Positions 45,601 to 53,750 of a stretch of 64,000 nt of DNA are shown here, one piece after another (position 1 is the stretch's first letter; the number at the start of each line of letters is the position of its first letter). The translations under genes and the position numbers were made by a program. The notes beneath the pieces were generated by a model. That model searched no databases and was not told the DNA's origin. It saw only the letters and a program-made list of their open reading frames with translations. Source of the DNA: Betaproteobacteria bacterium (GTDB lineage: Bacteria; Pseudomonadota; Gammaproteobacteria; Burkholderiales; Burkholderiaceae_C); the NCBI GenBank assembly GCA_016704535.1, contig JADIZZ010000003.1, positions 310,001-374,000 on the forward strand, read 5' to 3'.

Positions 45601-45816
45601 GCCGTTCACCTGCTGCTCAATAGTGCGCGCCACCACTTCTTGCACCGTGCGCGCGTTGGCCCCTGGGTAGTTGGCCGTGACCTGGATGGTGGGCGGCGTG
45701 AGCGGCGGGTATTGCGCCACCGGCAGGCCCAGCAAGGCGACAGCGCCCAGCAAGAGCATGAGCCAGGCGATGACGTTGGCCAGCACCGGCCGTTCGATGA
45801 AGAACTGGGCGATCAT
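42688..45816 (-). CDS. RND efflux permease (HAE1/AcrB type)
   Basis: Inner-membrane proton-driven exporter of 1042 residues, full-length for the family. The N-terminus (IAQFFIERPVLANVIAWLML) and IVVDDAIVVVEGV near residue 407, with the paired Asp of the proton relay, are typical of AcrB/MexB homologs; LSAKNAILIVEVASELIHHG near residue 940 holds the later conserved Lys. It pumps hydrophobic or amphiphilic compounds from the periplasm through the adaptor and outer-membrane channel. The start overlaps the adaptor gene stop by four bases. Confidence 0.94.
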   Translation of the reverse strand: MIAQFFIERPVLANVIAWLMLLLGAVALLGLPVAQYPPLTPPTIQVTANYPGANARTVQEVVARTIEQQVNGVEGMIYMQSYASNDGRYSLTVSFAVGTNSEQAQVAVQNRVAAALPTLPQPVQQQGVVTKKRSTAILQIATVSSTQPQHDALFLSNFASLQLRDRLVRLPGVADVNVFGVGSYSMRVWLDPAQLRQRRLNPSQVVAVISKQNQRVSAGQLGAPPVSPGSTAPDQQLTLTVDSPLSTPEDFGQLVVATASDGSVTRLADIARIELGSQNYGQGFTFDGKPAGGLAIFQLPDANALDTARAVREAMAEAAKAFPEGVGYDIPFDTTLFVTAAVNEVYKTLIEAGVLVLLVILAFLQSWRATLVPGTTVPITVVGAFAAMAVMGFSVNLLTLFAIVLCIGIVVDDAIVVVEGVAQKMEQGLPPRPAAVAAMKELLGPIIGITLVLCAVFLPAAFLPGITGQMYRQFALVIAATAVLSGINAITLKPTQSAQFLRVANPDKKPGFLVGAYIRGFNRAYGALEAAYMRLIGGLIRFKWPSAAVAVGLMAVALVGFIRIPTGFIPTEDQGYVLISVQLPDAAALGRTQAVLDDISQRVRRVPGVKHAIAVAGVSATEGNTPLPSAGLLYVTLHDWKERTGEGQDLRSLYVKLSALLAEVPQAQSRVLLPAPISGLGLSGGFQMQLVLKDGSNDWSKLAEASQAMAERARGDPRFQEAFTPLRVNVPQLRMELNRSRAEALGVSVSDAYDTVQTYLGASFVNLFSALGQNYTVYVQADPAARRDLAAIGELTVRSKGGEMVPLGAFAQFTATSGPAVASQYNLYPTATLLGAAAPGVASGETMAALEEFAAELLPPGVGYEWTAMSYQEKLVGNTVVLVFGLALVLVYLVLAGQYESWRTPLPVLLSVPLALVGTVGALLAVGLPNNIYVQIGLVLLIALSAKNAILIVEVASELIHHGHGVAEAALEASRRRLRPILMTSLTFILGVVPLVLSSGAGAAARISIGITVLSGMVASTVLAVAFVPVFTALLLRPKAQS

Positions 45817-46967
45817 GGGGTGGTCCCGGCGCGGGCCGCTTGGACCTTCACTTCCTGCCCTGGCTTCACGCGGGTGTGGCCTTCCACGATCAGGGCCTCG
45901 CCGCCTTTCAGGCCTTCCAGCACCTCCACGCGCTCGCTGCTGCCCAAGGGGCTGACCTTCAGGTTCACACGCTGCGCCTTCCCCTCGGCCCCCAGGGCCA
46001 ACACGTAGCTGCCTTCCTGGTCGTTGAGCAGCCAGCTCTTCTTCAGCACCAGGGCCTGGCGGTCGCGGCCGAGGTCGATCACCAGGCGGGCGTAGAAGCC
46101 TGGGAGCAGGCGGCGTTCGCGGTTGTCGAAGCGCGCCCGCACCGGCACGCTGCCCGTGCTGGCATTCACCACGTGGTCGATGAAGTCCACGACGCCGGTG
46201 TCGGCAGTTGCGGCCTGCCCCTGCAAGGTGGCACTGGCGCTCAAGCCCAGGATCTTCTTCGGCTGACCGGCCCTGTAGGCGGCGTAGGTGCTGCGCAGGC
46301 GCAGGGCCTCTCGCTCGTTCACGGTCGCGGTCACGTACGCGGGCGACAGCTGCATCAGCGTGCCCAGCACCGAGGGCCCGGTGGCCCCGACCAGGTTGCC
46401 GACGTCCACGGCGCGACGACCCATGACACCGTCAAAGGGGGCCCGCACCTCGGTGTACTCCAGGTTGAGTTGTGCCAGGCGCAGGTTGGCCTGGGCCTGC
46501 TGCAGGCTGGACTGCGCGTTGTCCACGCTGGCCTGCGAGGTGGCGTTGTCCTGCACCAGCTTGCGCTGGCGCTCGAACTCCGACTCCGCCTGCAGCAGCC
46601 GCGCCTGGTTCAGGTTCATCTGCTCCTCGTAGCTGGTGCGCTCGATGCTGAACAGCAGCTGGCCCTTCCGCACGGGCATGCCGTCCTGGAAGTGGATGGC
46701 CTGCAGCACGCCCGGCACACGGGCGGTGAGTTGTGCCTGCTGCGAAGGCTGCACGGTGCCGTCCAGCGCCAGGGCGTCGCGCACGGTTTCGGGTTGCAGT
46801 GTCAAGGTCTGCACCGCCACCGGGCCGCTGGGCAGCACCGGCGCGCCCCTGGGCTTGCAGCCGGTGGCCAGCAGCACGGCAGCGCCACAAAGGGCCAGCG
46901 CCAGGGTGGAGGACCGCGCAAGGCGCGGCGGCACGAGTGGCTTGAAGACTTGCATGGTGGAAGACAT
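45813..46967 (-). CDS. RND periplasmic adaptor (HlyD-like) lipoprotein
   Basis: Membrane fusion protein of about 384 residues. Lipobox candidate AAVLLATGC follows an N-terminal hydrophobic stretch; then the biotinyl-lipoyl and hairpin domain (VPGVLQAIHFQDGMPVRKGQ, with coiled-coil LNQARLLQAESEFERQRKLV), and the beta-barrel domain with VRAPFDGVMGRRAVDVGNLV near residue 175. It links the inner-membrane pump to the outer-membrane channel. ATG at 46967 chosen as the first ATG after the upstream gene's stop; an ATG at 46955 and a TTG at 47021 are also in frame. Confidence 0.92.
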   Translation of the reverse strand: MSSTMQVFKPLVPPRLARSSTLALALCGAAVLLATGCKPRGAPVLPSGPVAVQTLTLQPETVRDALALDGTVQPSQQAQLTARVPGVLQAIHFQDGMPVRKGQLLFSIERTSYEEQMNLNQARLLQAESEFERQRKLVQDNATSQASVDNAQSSLQQAQANLRLAQLNLEYTEVRAPFDGVMGRRAVDVGNLVGATGPSVLGTLMQLSPAYVTATVNEREALRLRSTYAAYRAGQPKKILGLSASATLQGQAATADTGVVDFIDHVVNASTGSVPVRARFDNRERRLLPGFYARLVIDLGRDRQALVLKKSWLLNDQEGSYVLALGAEGKAQRVNLKVSPLGSSERVEVLEGLKGGEALIVEGHTRVKPGQEVKVQAARAGTTP

Positions 46968-47024
46968 CGCGGAAGGGTGTGGGTGTGGCGCTGATGCTTG
47001 AGCGGGCTCGATGGGCGGCAAGCC

Positions 47025-48491
47025 TCAACCCGCATCGGGCCAGGCTCCGCCCATGGAGCGGTACGCGGCAATCACCGCTTGCAGCACGGCGGCGCGCGCC
47101 TGCGCGGCGGCATCGGCCGTTTGCAGACGGCTTTGCTCGGCGCTGCTCACGCTCAGGTAGTCCACCTGCCCCGCGCGGTAACGGCTCATGGCCAGGTAGG
47201 CGGCGCGGCTCGCGGCAACTTCGGCCTCCTGCGTCAGGCGCGCCTGCTCGCGGCTGTGGTGCAGTTGGGTGAAGGCATCTTCCACTTCCTGCTGCGCCTT
47301 GAGCACCTGGTTCTGGTAGGCCGCCAGCGCTTGCCGAAACCCCTGGTCCTGCACCTGAACCTGGGCCTTGAGGCGGCCTCGATCGAAGAGCGGCAGCGAG
47401 AAGTTCAACCCGGCGTTCACCAACCGACTGTCCCAACTGAAGAGCTCCTTGGCCGAGCCACTGCCCGAGACACCCAGCGCGCCGCTGAGCGAGAAGCTGG
47501 GGTAGAGCGCCGCTTCGGCCTGCCCGATGCGCGCCGATTGCGACGCCGCAGCCCACAGCGCCTGGCTCACATCGGGCCGACGGCGCAGCCAGTCGGCAGG
47601 GGCCGACAGCGGCCAGCGCGTGGGCTGTGCTGGCAGGGCCTTGGGGGCAACGCTTGCTTGCAGCCGCGCCACCATCGCAGCCGGGCTTTGCCCCAGCAAC
47701 ACCGCCAGCGCGTGGCTGTTCTGCGCCATCGCGATCTGCAGGCTGGGCACCTGCGCGGCGGTCTGCGCCAGCTGTGTCTGGGCCTGGCGCCAGTCCAGTT
47801 CACTGCTGGCCCCGGCCTGGAAACGCGCGCGCGCGATGCGCGCGTTCTCCTCTTGCTGCACCAGGTTGGACTGCGCCACCGAAAGCCGCGTCTGTGCCAG
47901 GCGCCACTGCACATAGACGCTCGCGACCGACGCGCGTACCGACAGCCGCGCCCAGGCCAGGCGTTCTTCGGCGGCTTGCAGCGAGGCGGCATCGGCCTCC
48001 ACCGCCCGCCGCTGCCGGCCCCAGAAGTCCAGCTCCCAGCTGCTCTGCGCCAGCACCTGGTTCGTGGTGCTGCCCGTCGTCTGGCCCCGCAGCTTGCCGG
48101 CCAGGTCCGGCTCCGTGTAGGTGCTGTCGGCGCCCAACGCCACGGCGGGCAGCGTGCCGCCCCGCGTGGCGCGCAGCACGCCCTGCGCGGCGGCCAGTTG
48201 CGCGCCGGCGCTGGCGACGTCGAGGTTGTTGGCATCGGCCTCGGCCAGCAGGCTTTGCAGCAAGGGGTCCTGGAACTGCGCCCAGAAGGCCGCCTCGCTG
48301 ATCGGCGCCGGGCTTTGCGCATCGGCGGCGGACCACGTGGCGGGCAAGGGCGTCGCGGGGGCGCGGAAGTCAGGCCCGACGGGGGTGAGCAGCTGACAGC
48401 CGCTCAACAGGCCTGCGCTCATGACGCCCAGTGGACCTCTCAAGCAGGCTCTGGCAAACGAGCTTGCCCCTCTCTTACGCAAGTGCGCCAT
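47025..48491 (-). CDS. RND outer-membrane channel (OprM/NodT family)
   Basis: TolC-like outer-membrane lipoprotein of 488 residues; the lipobox LLSGC lies near residue 28-32 after a short signal. Family segments are LSVRASVASVYVQWRLAQTRL and LARRxPDVSQALWAAASQSAR-like WLRRRPDVSQ, and SFSLSGALGVSGSGSAKELF near residue 325. It completes the tripartite pump. The ATG at 48491 lies 17 bp downstream of the secreted protein gene, so transcription probably begins further upstream with that gene. Confidence 0.92.
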   Translation of the reverse strand: MAHLRKRGASSFARACLRGPLGVMSAGLLSGCQLLTPVGPDFRAPATPLPATWSAADAQSPAPISEAAFWAQFQDPLLQSLLAEADANNLDVASAGAQLAAAQGVLRATRGGTLPAVALGADSTYTEPDLAGKLRGQTTGSTTNQVLAQSSWELDFWGRQRRAVEADAASLQAAEERLAWARLSVRASVASVYVQWRLAQTRLSVAQSNLVQQEENARIARARFQAGASSELDWRQAQTQLAQTAAQVPSLQIAMAQNSHALAVLLGQSPAAMVARLQASVAPKALPAQPTRWPLSAPADWLRRRPDVSQALWAAASQSARIGQAEAALYPSFSLSGALGVSGSGSAKELFSWDSRLVNAGLNFSLPLFDRGRLKAQVQVQDQGFRQALAAYQNQVLKAQQEVEDAFTQLHHSREQARLTQEAEVAASRAAYLAMSRYRAGQVDYLSVSSAEQSRLQTADAAAQARAAVLQAVIAAYRSMGGAWPDAG

Positions 48492-48508
48492 GATGTGCCG
48501 TCGGTGGT

Positions 48509-49354
48509 TCAACGGAGGGCTTCGGGGTCGGCGGTGATGCGAATCGATGTCCGGGGATTGAGGTCTCCCCGCGGATCGATCGCAACCCCGGGATCCACGG
48601 TCACCCGGTCGGCGGGGGTCTGCGTGTCCAGGCACAGGTGGGTGTAGTTGTCGTTGTCCCCGAGGTCGGCCAGTGCGATGGGCGAGACCTCGACGCCGTT
48701 GCTCAGCGTGACACGCATGCCCCCGCGTGCTGCTTCACCAAGCTCATCGCCTCCGGGTGCGGTGACGCCGCCCGCCCAAGTGATCTGAACGATCTGCAGC
48801 GTCGAGTTCGGACACCTTGCCTTGGGCAGCTCGCCCGGTGCGTACCGATAGCCGATCCGCAGCTCGGGCCCCAGCGCCAGAGCTGTGACGCGGTCGGTCG
48901 ACAGCCCCATGGCGTCGCCGCCGTTGAGCAGCGGCACGGAACGAACGACATCCATACGAACGGGAGGGTCGCGCTCGCTGCCCAACTCTCCGATGAGCAG
49001 CACCGTGTGCCGCTTGCTCATGCCCTGCGCTGGCCTCAGCGTCGCGCACCGCGGTGTGTACGTCGCACCGGATTGGGTCGTGATTCGGAACGCGGATGGA
49101 TCGGGGTTGTCCAGGGCGATGCGGCGCGAGAACGTGACGGGGACACCGTCCATCCCGGCGACTCGGACACCACGGCAGAGCAGGTTGGCTCTGGCGGGCA
49201 GCGCGTCGTCCAGCCCGAAGAACACGTCGAGGATCCGTGCCCTCGGGGCAGCCGGTTCAGCCTGGACTTGCGCATCTGCGCCGCCAAAGGCGGCCAGCGC
49301 CTGGGCAACGGCGCAAGTGACCGCGATGCGTGGCGGTGAGAGTTGTCCATGCAT
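48509..49354 (-). CDS. Secreted hypothetical protein (paralog of the product at 38331)
   Basis: A 281-residue protein with a signal peptide (PPRIAVTCAVAQALAAFGGA, then DAQ). It has no known domain but is paralogous to the protein encoded at 38331 through RCATLRPAQG, IVQITWAGGVTAPGG and DLGDNDNYTHLCL. It is the first gene of the minus-strand efflux operon and starts 101 nt from the first copy of the duplicated promoter block. ATG at 49354 is preceded by GGGAT-type sequence with no strong ribosome site; the next ATG would remove the signal. Confidence 0.78.
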   Translation of the reverse strand: MHGQLSPPRIAVTCAVAQALAAFGGADAQVQAEPAAPRARILDVFFGLDDALPARANLLCRGVRVAGMDGVPVTFSRRIALDNPDPSAFRITTQSGATYTPRCATLRPAQGMSKRHTVLLIGELGSERDPPVRMDVVRSVPLLNGGDAMGLSTDRVTALALGPELRIGYRYAPGELPKARCPNSTLQIVQITWAGGVTAPGGDELGEAARGGMRVTLSNGVEVSPIALADLGDNDNYTHLCLDTQTPADRVTVDPGVAIDPRGDLNPRTSIRITADPEALR

Positions 49355-49454
49355 GGTGAAATCCCGCGACGACGGGCAGCAGAAGCGACGCAGCACCCGA
49401 TGGGGTGGTCCGCCATTGCAAGCTGACTGCTTCCGCCGCGCCCTGACGAAACAC

Positions 49455-49501
49455 GACGAATTGCGACAGCGCTGTCGCATTGGCCGGCGTGGCCTGTCGC
49501 A
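49455..49501. promoter_or_regulatory. 47-bp duplicated promoter block, copy A (between secreted gene and response regulator)
   Basis: It contains the perfect 18-bp palindrome TGCGACAGCGCTGTCGCA at 49462-49479 and a further half-site CTGTCGCA at 49494-49501. Both sit between divergent genes: 101 nt from the secreted-protein start on the minus strand and 18 nt from the response-regulator ATG on the plus strand. Copy B lies at 40838. Likely autoregulatory site of the two-component system. Confidence 0.65.
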
Positions 49502-49519
49502 TCCCTAAACTTCGGGACC

Positions 49520-50254
49520 ATGTCACTCATGCAGCCGCTGATCCTGATCGTGGACGACGACGCCGAGCTGTCCACCATGCTCGTGGAACTGCTGGCACGC
49601 GAGGGCTGGGTCACGCACACCGTGCTGACCGCCGGCGACGGCGAACGTGCGCTGTTGTCTCACCAACCTGACATCGTCCTGCTCGACGCGATGCTGCCTG
49701 ATGGCAATGGCTTCGACCTGGCTCGACGTTGGCGCGCCGCACATCCTGCCCTCGGCCTGGTGATGCTCACGGCGCGCGGTGACCCGATGGATCGCGTGCT
49801 CGGCCTTGAGATCGGCGCCGACGATTACCTGCCCAAACCGTTCGAGTCGCGCGAGTTGGTGGCGCGCCTGCGTGCGTTGTTGCGACGCACCGCGCCCGGC
49901 CGCGGCGACACCGCGGTGATGCGCTTTGCCGGGCTGTCGATCGACCTAGCCAAACGCGAGGTCACAGCCGGCGTTCGCGTGGTCGCCCTGACAAGCGTGG
50001 AGTTCAAGCTGCTGGTCGCGCTGGCGCGGCAGCCCGGGGTCGCGATCAGCCGCACTGAGCTGTCTCAGGCCGTGCAGGCTGGCGGCTACCAACCGCAGGA
50101 ACGCACGGTGGATGTGCAGATCGCACGCCTGCGGCGCAAACTCAAAGACGCGAGCCCCGGCGCCGAGTGGGTCGACACCGTGCGCGGTGAGGGCTACGTG
50201 TTCGTGCCACGCGGCGGCGCCACGGGCGGGGACACCGGCGCGGCGCAGTCATGA
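49520..50254 (+). CDS. Two-component response regulator, OmpR family
   Basis: A 244-residue regulator. The receiver domain opens LILIVDDDAEL with the acidic pair and has the phospho-acceptor Asp in DIVLLDAMLPDGNG near residue 55, then a Lys in LPKPFESRELVARLRALLRR. The C-terminal winged helix is recognisable in LTSVEFKLLVALARQPGVAI and VDVQIARLRRKLKD, with VDTVRGEGYVFVPRG at the end. It is divergent from the efflux operon and followed by the sensor kinase gene. Likely controls the adjacent loci through the 47-bp block. Confidence 0.93.
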   Translation: MSLMQPLILIVDDDAELSTMLVELLAREGWVTHTVLTAGDGERALLSHQPDIVLLDAMLPDGNGFDLARRWRAAHPALGLVMLTARGDPMDRVLGLEIGADDYLPKPFESRELVARLRALLRRTAPGRGDTAVMRFAGLSIDLAKREVTAGVRVVALTSVEFKLLVALARQPGVAISRTELSQAVQAGGYQPQERTVDVQIARLRRKLKDASPGAEWVDTVRGEGYVFVPRGGATGGDTGAAQS

Positions 50255-50279
50255 GGCGCGCGAGCGGCCTTTCGCGCGC

Positions 50280-51542
50280 TTGTTGCTGGCGCAAGTCGCG
50301 CTGACGGTGTTGCTCACCGCGACCCTGGTGCTGCTGTTCGACTTCGAGCGTAGCCGCACCGTGGCGCAACTCGTCGCTGCACGATGGAAGCCGGCCCTGC
50401 AGCAGGTGATCAGCGGCGCTCCGCTTGAAGTCGTCGGCGCCAGCGCGCCGGGCACGATCTACACCTCACCGGGCCGGCCTGGCCGAGCGTTTGAACTCGC
50501 GTCGCTCACGCCGCGGGTGGCGATGGTGCGCGAGGCTTTTGCCGACGAAGGCGTGCCGGTGCAGGACGTGGTGCTGGCGCCCGAATCGGTGAGCGGCCGG
50601 TCCATCCCGGTGCTGTGGCTGGCGCTGCCCGGCCACGACGGTGCCACACGCTGGGCCGGCTTCGAAAGCGAGGCGGTCGATCCGCACATCCGCGAGCGGC
50701 TCGTGCTCGCCCTCCTGTTGCTTTCGGGCATCGCGGTCGCGGCCAGTGCCTTCGTCGCCCGTTGGCTGGCGCGTCCCCTGGAGGCGCTGCGTGCCCGCAT
50801 TGCCGCTGACGACGCGTCCGGCGGCCCACTGCCGCACGCAAGCGCCGAAGTCCAGGCGATCGACGAAGCCTGGCGGGCGCTGCGCCAGTCGCTGGAGCAA
50901 CAAGAGCGCGAGCGCGCGTTGCTGCTCGCGGGCGTGTCGCACGACCTTCGCAGCCCGCTCGGACGCATCCGCATGGCTGCCGAACTCTTGCCCGAGACGG
51001 AGGGCGTCGCGCCAAGGCGCGAGGCCATCGTGCGCAACGCGCTGCTGGCGGATCGACTCGTGGGCAGCTTTCTCGACCATGTTCGCAGCGGCGAACTTCC
51101 CTTGAACGAGACGGTGGACGTGGCCGCGGTGGCGCGCAGCGTGGCGGCCCATCAGCAGCGCGCCGCGAACGAGCTGACGGTCGAAGCACCCGCGTCGCTT
51201 TCTGTGCCCGATGTCAACGCGGTGCTGATCGAACGCGTGATCGGCAACCTGCTCGACAACGCCTTCACCCACGGCCGGCCGCCTGTGCGATTGACCGTGG
51301 CCGCCGTGAATCACCGCGTGAGCATCGAGGTCGAGGACTGCGGCCCTGGCATCGCGCCCGAGGACCAGCCCGCGATGCTGCAAGCCTTCGCGCGTGGCGA
51401 CGCGAGCCGCGGGCATCCGGGCCTGGGCCTGGGGTTGGCGATCGTCCAGCGCGTGGTGTCGCGACTGGGAGGCAGCATCGCTTTCAGTTGCCCGGCAGAG
51501 GGTGCGCGGGCCATCGTACGGGTTCAGTGGCCGATGAGCTGA
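50280..51542 (+). CDS. Two-component sensor histidine kinase, 5' frame shift likely
   Basis: The kinase reads ARLLLAQVALTVLLTATLVL (first membrane segment), a periplasmic sensor region to about residue 145, LALLLLSGIAVAASAFVARW (second segment), HAMP, HisKA with LLAGVSHDLRSPLGRIRMAA, and HATPase with NLLDNAFTHG, DCGPGIAPED and GLGLGLAIVQRVV. In-frame ATG is absent near the start. An ATG at 50251, overlapping the regulator stop as ATGA, opens MRRASGL and would join the kinase if one base were added to the TTT run at 50270-50272. The annotated TTG start at 50280 is therefore provisional. Either a sequencing error or a true shift. Confidence 0.82.
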   Translation: MLLAQVALTVLLTATLVLLFDFERSRTVAQLVAARWKPALQQVISGAPLEVVGASAPGTIYTSPGRPGRAFELASLTPRVAMVREAFADEGVPVQDVVLAPESVSGRSIPVLWLALPGHDGATRWAGFESEAVDPHIRERLVLALLLLSGIAVAASAFVARWLARPLEALRARIAADDASGGPLPHASAEVQAIDEAWRALRQSLEQQERERALLLAGVSHDLRSPLGRIRMAAELLPETEGVAPRREAIVRNALLADRLVGSFLDHVRSGELPLNETVDVAAVARSVAAHQQRAANELTVEAPASLSVPDVNAVLIERVIGNLLDNAFTHGRPPVRLTVAAVNHRVSIEVEDCGPGIAPEDQPAMLQAFARGDASRGHPGLGLGLAIVQRVVSRLGGSIAFSCPAEGARAIVRVQWPMS

Positions 51543-52204
51543 AGCACCGGGCTTTGCTGGCAGGCACATGAGTGCTTGACCGCAAAGCGGGTGCCCCAGA
51601 TCCTCAATCGGGAAAGTTGTCGATTGAATCGGTCGAGGCGGGGCCACTCAGAGTTGGCGCTCGTCTCGATACAGGCACCGACCGCTTTGGAGTAGCGGAA
51701 TCAAGTTGGAGGAGGGCAGTTCAGGGGTCGACTCCTGGAGTCCACGAGCGTCAGCTTCCTGGCCGTGAAACGCGAAGCGACGAGGCTTGGCTGACCGGCA
51801 GCTTCCGGGAAGCTCGAAGGACGGCTGAGGGTCGAAATGACTCATCCGCGAGTGGCGGCTTACCGGCATCGAATCTTCAACGCCGGCTTTCTGGCGATGA
51901 ATCCGAAGGCTCGGCCGTCGCAACCCGACCCTGAGCGGGCATCCGAAGGCCGAGGTTGAATGCCGCGAAGCGGTCGTTAGCGGGTGGAGGCGCAGCTGGC
52001 TGAATCGCCGAATCCGCGCCGCCAGCCGTTGCATGAATTCCCGCGGCGACATCACCAAGTGCGTGGTCCCGTCGCGCCAGGGGGTCTTCAGCCTGAACAC
52101 CAACGTTGGTCTGGATGCGCTCGTTAGCGCCAGTGCCGGGCGGGTGGTGCAGTGGCACAGTTGTTCCAGCGCCCGGCGAACGTCGGTCCCGCAGCGCACG
52201 AACG
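51543..52204. other. Noncoding or decayed region
   Basis: Several short open frames exist but none has a recognisable domain, ribosome site or codon pattern that I can support. Confidence 0.4.
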
Positions 52205-52429
52205 GTGCGCCTGAGCGAAACTGAAGTTCGCCAGCGCTACGCCGCGCCTGCCGAGGTGTCGCAGCAGCCCGACGGCGGGCTGGTGCTGCTGTACCCCGAA
52301 CAGGCGCTGAGCATCGCCGTGGCCAAGGGCCGGCGCGGCGTGCTGCAGTACGTAGCGCCGGTGGAGTTCGACAAGCCGCTGCGAGCGCCGCTGATCGCCA
52401 TCGCGGCCGCGCCAGTGACGACACGCTGA
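52205..52429 (+). CDS. Gene fragment, possible BamE/SmpA-like small protein
   Basis: About 74 residues in a coherent frame (VRLSETEVRQRYAAPAEVSQ, then QPDGGLVLLYPEQALSIAVA, then GVLQYVAPVEF). The opening resembles the SmpA/OmlA-type motif in which a Gly or Ser followed by EAEV precedes a conserved Pro, but the leader and signal are absent, so this looks like the C-terminal part of a broken small lipoprotein. GTG at 52205 is only a placeholder start. Confidence 0.4.
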   Translation: MRLSETEVRQRYAAPAEVSQQPDGGLVLLYPEQALSIAVAKGRRGVLQYVAPVEFDKPLRAPLIAIAAAPVTTR

Positions 52430-52478
52430 CCGGTCCGCCGGCACTCTTCGCCGCCAGGGCTGGGGGCACCCGCAGTCT

Positions 52479-53750
52479 TCAGGTCGGGGACGAGACGGCT
52501 TGCGCCATGGGCTGCGCTTTCGGCCGCAGCGCTTCGCCAGTGCGGGTTGGGCCGCCGGCCTGCGCCGCCTCGGCGTCGATCGCCGCCTGCACTGCGCGGT
52601 AGAAGGACTCACGCGACTCCTTGGCGGCCGGGTCGGTGGCGCCACCACCCCAGTTGGCATTGGACGCGATCACCAGCTGGCGCTTCGGGTCGATGAAGAT
52701 GCCCTGGCCGAAGATGCCGCGCGCGGTGAAGCTGCCGTCGCCGTAGGTCCACCACTGGTAGCCGTAACCGCGGCCGGGCTGGCTGATGCCGACACGCTCG
52801 CTTGTGGCCTCGCCCAGCCAGCCGTCGGGCACGATGCCCTGTGCCCCGGCGCGCGCCCCGTTCAGGATGAAGACGCCGAAACGGGCAAAGTCACGCGTCG
52901 CGGCCTGGATGCAGCAGCCGCTGATCTCCTGGCCGGTCTTGCTCAGCAACCAGGTGGCCTGCTGTTCCATGCCGGCCGGCTTCCAGATCTTCTCTGAAAG
53001 GTAGTCAGCCAAGGGCCGCTTTGTCGCCCTGCTGACGAGGACGCCGACGAGGTTGGTCTCGCCGGTGCTGTAGTTCCAGCGCGTGCCGGCCGGCGCGTCG
53101 CGCGGCAGGCGGCGCAGGTAGCTTACCAACGCCTCGACCCCGTCCACGGGCTGGTGGTTGATGAAGCGGGCCACATCCGAATTCGGGTTGGCATAGTCCT
53201 CGTTCCAGCGCACGCCCGAGGTCATGGTCAGCAAATGGCGGATGCTGACATCGTCGTAGGCCGAACCTTTCATCTGCGGGATGTAGTCGGTGACCTTGTC
53301 ATTCATGTTGCGGATGTGGCCGTCGCGCAAGGCCGCCCCCAACAGCACAGAAGTCATCGACTTGGCTACCGAGAAGCTGGTCCAGCGCCCGGCGCTGTCG
53401 AAACCCAGGCCATAGCGCTCCAGGCGCAGCTTGCCGTCGTGCACGATCAGCATTCCCGCCATGCGCTGACCTGCTAGGTACGCGTCCAGGTCGATCTCCA
53501 GCTTCAGCGGCGGCCCTGGCGGCAGCGGCGACGGCGTTCCGCCTGCCGGCACGACGTGCCAATCGGCCATCACGGACACACGATCCAGCGCCCTGAACGC
53601 AGCATCGCGCTGCGGCACGCTCCAGAACAACAGGTCGCGGTTGCGCGGAGCCGTCGCCAGCAGCCCGCGCGTTTCCTTGTCGAGGCTGAACCAGCCGGCA
53701 GCGCCGGCTACCACCAGGGACGCCAGGGTCCCGATCACGATCTTTCCCAT
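52479..53750 (-). CDS. Beta-lactamase family serine hydrolase
   Basis: Exported or membrane-anchored class C-like hydrolase of 423 residues (anchor VIGTLASLVVAGAAGWFSL at residues 5-23). Catalytic motifs: SFSVAKSMTS near residue 128, giving the SxxK serine, YSTGETN near residue 222 for the YxN-like Tyr, and the later RGYGYQWWTYGDGSFTARG and GIFGQGI near residue 342. Members act as esterases, amidases or D-peptidases; beta-lactam hydrolysis is not implied. An ATG at 53798 would add 16 residues. Confidence 0.85.
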   Translation of the reverse strand: MGKIVIGTLASLVVAGAAGWFSLDKETRGLLATAPRNRDLLFWSVPQRDAAFRALDRVSVMADWHVVPAGGTPSPLPPGPPLKLEIDLDAYLAGQRMAGMLIVHDGKLRLERYGLGFDSAGRWTSFSVAKSMTSVLLGAALRDGHIRNMNDKVTDYIPQMKGSAYDDVSIRHLLTMTSGVRWNEDYANPNSDVARFINHQPVDGVEALVSYLRRLPRDAPAGTRWNYSTGETNLVGVLVSRATKRPLADYLSEKIWKPAGMEQQATWLLSKTGQEISGCCIQAATRDFARFGVFILNGARAGAQGIVPDGWLGEATSERVGISQPGRGYGYQWWTYGDGSFTARGIFGQGIFIDPKRQLVIASNANWGGGATDPAAKESRESFYRAVQAAIDAEAAQAGGPTRTGEALRPKAQPMAQAVSSPT

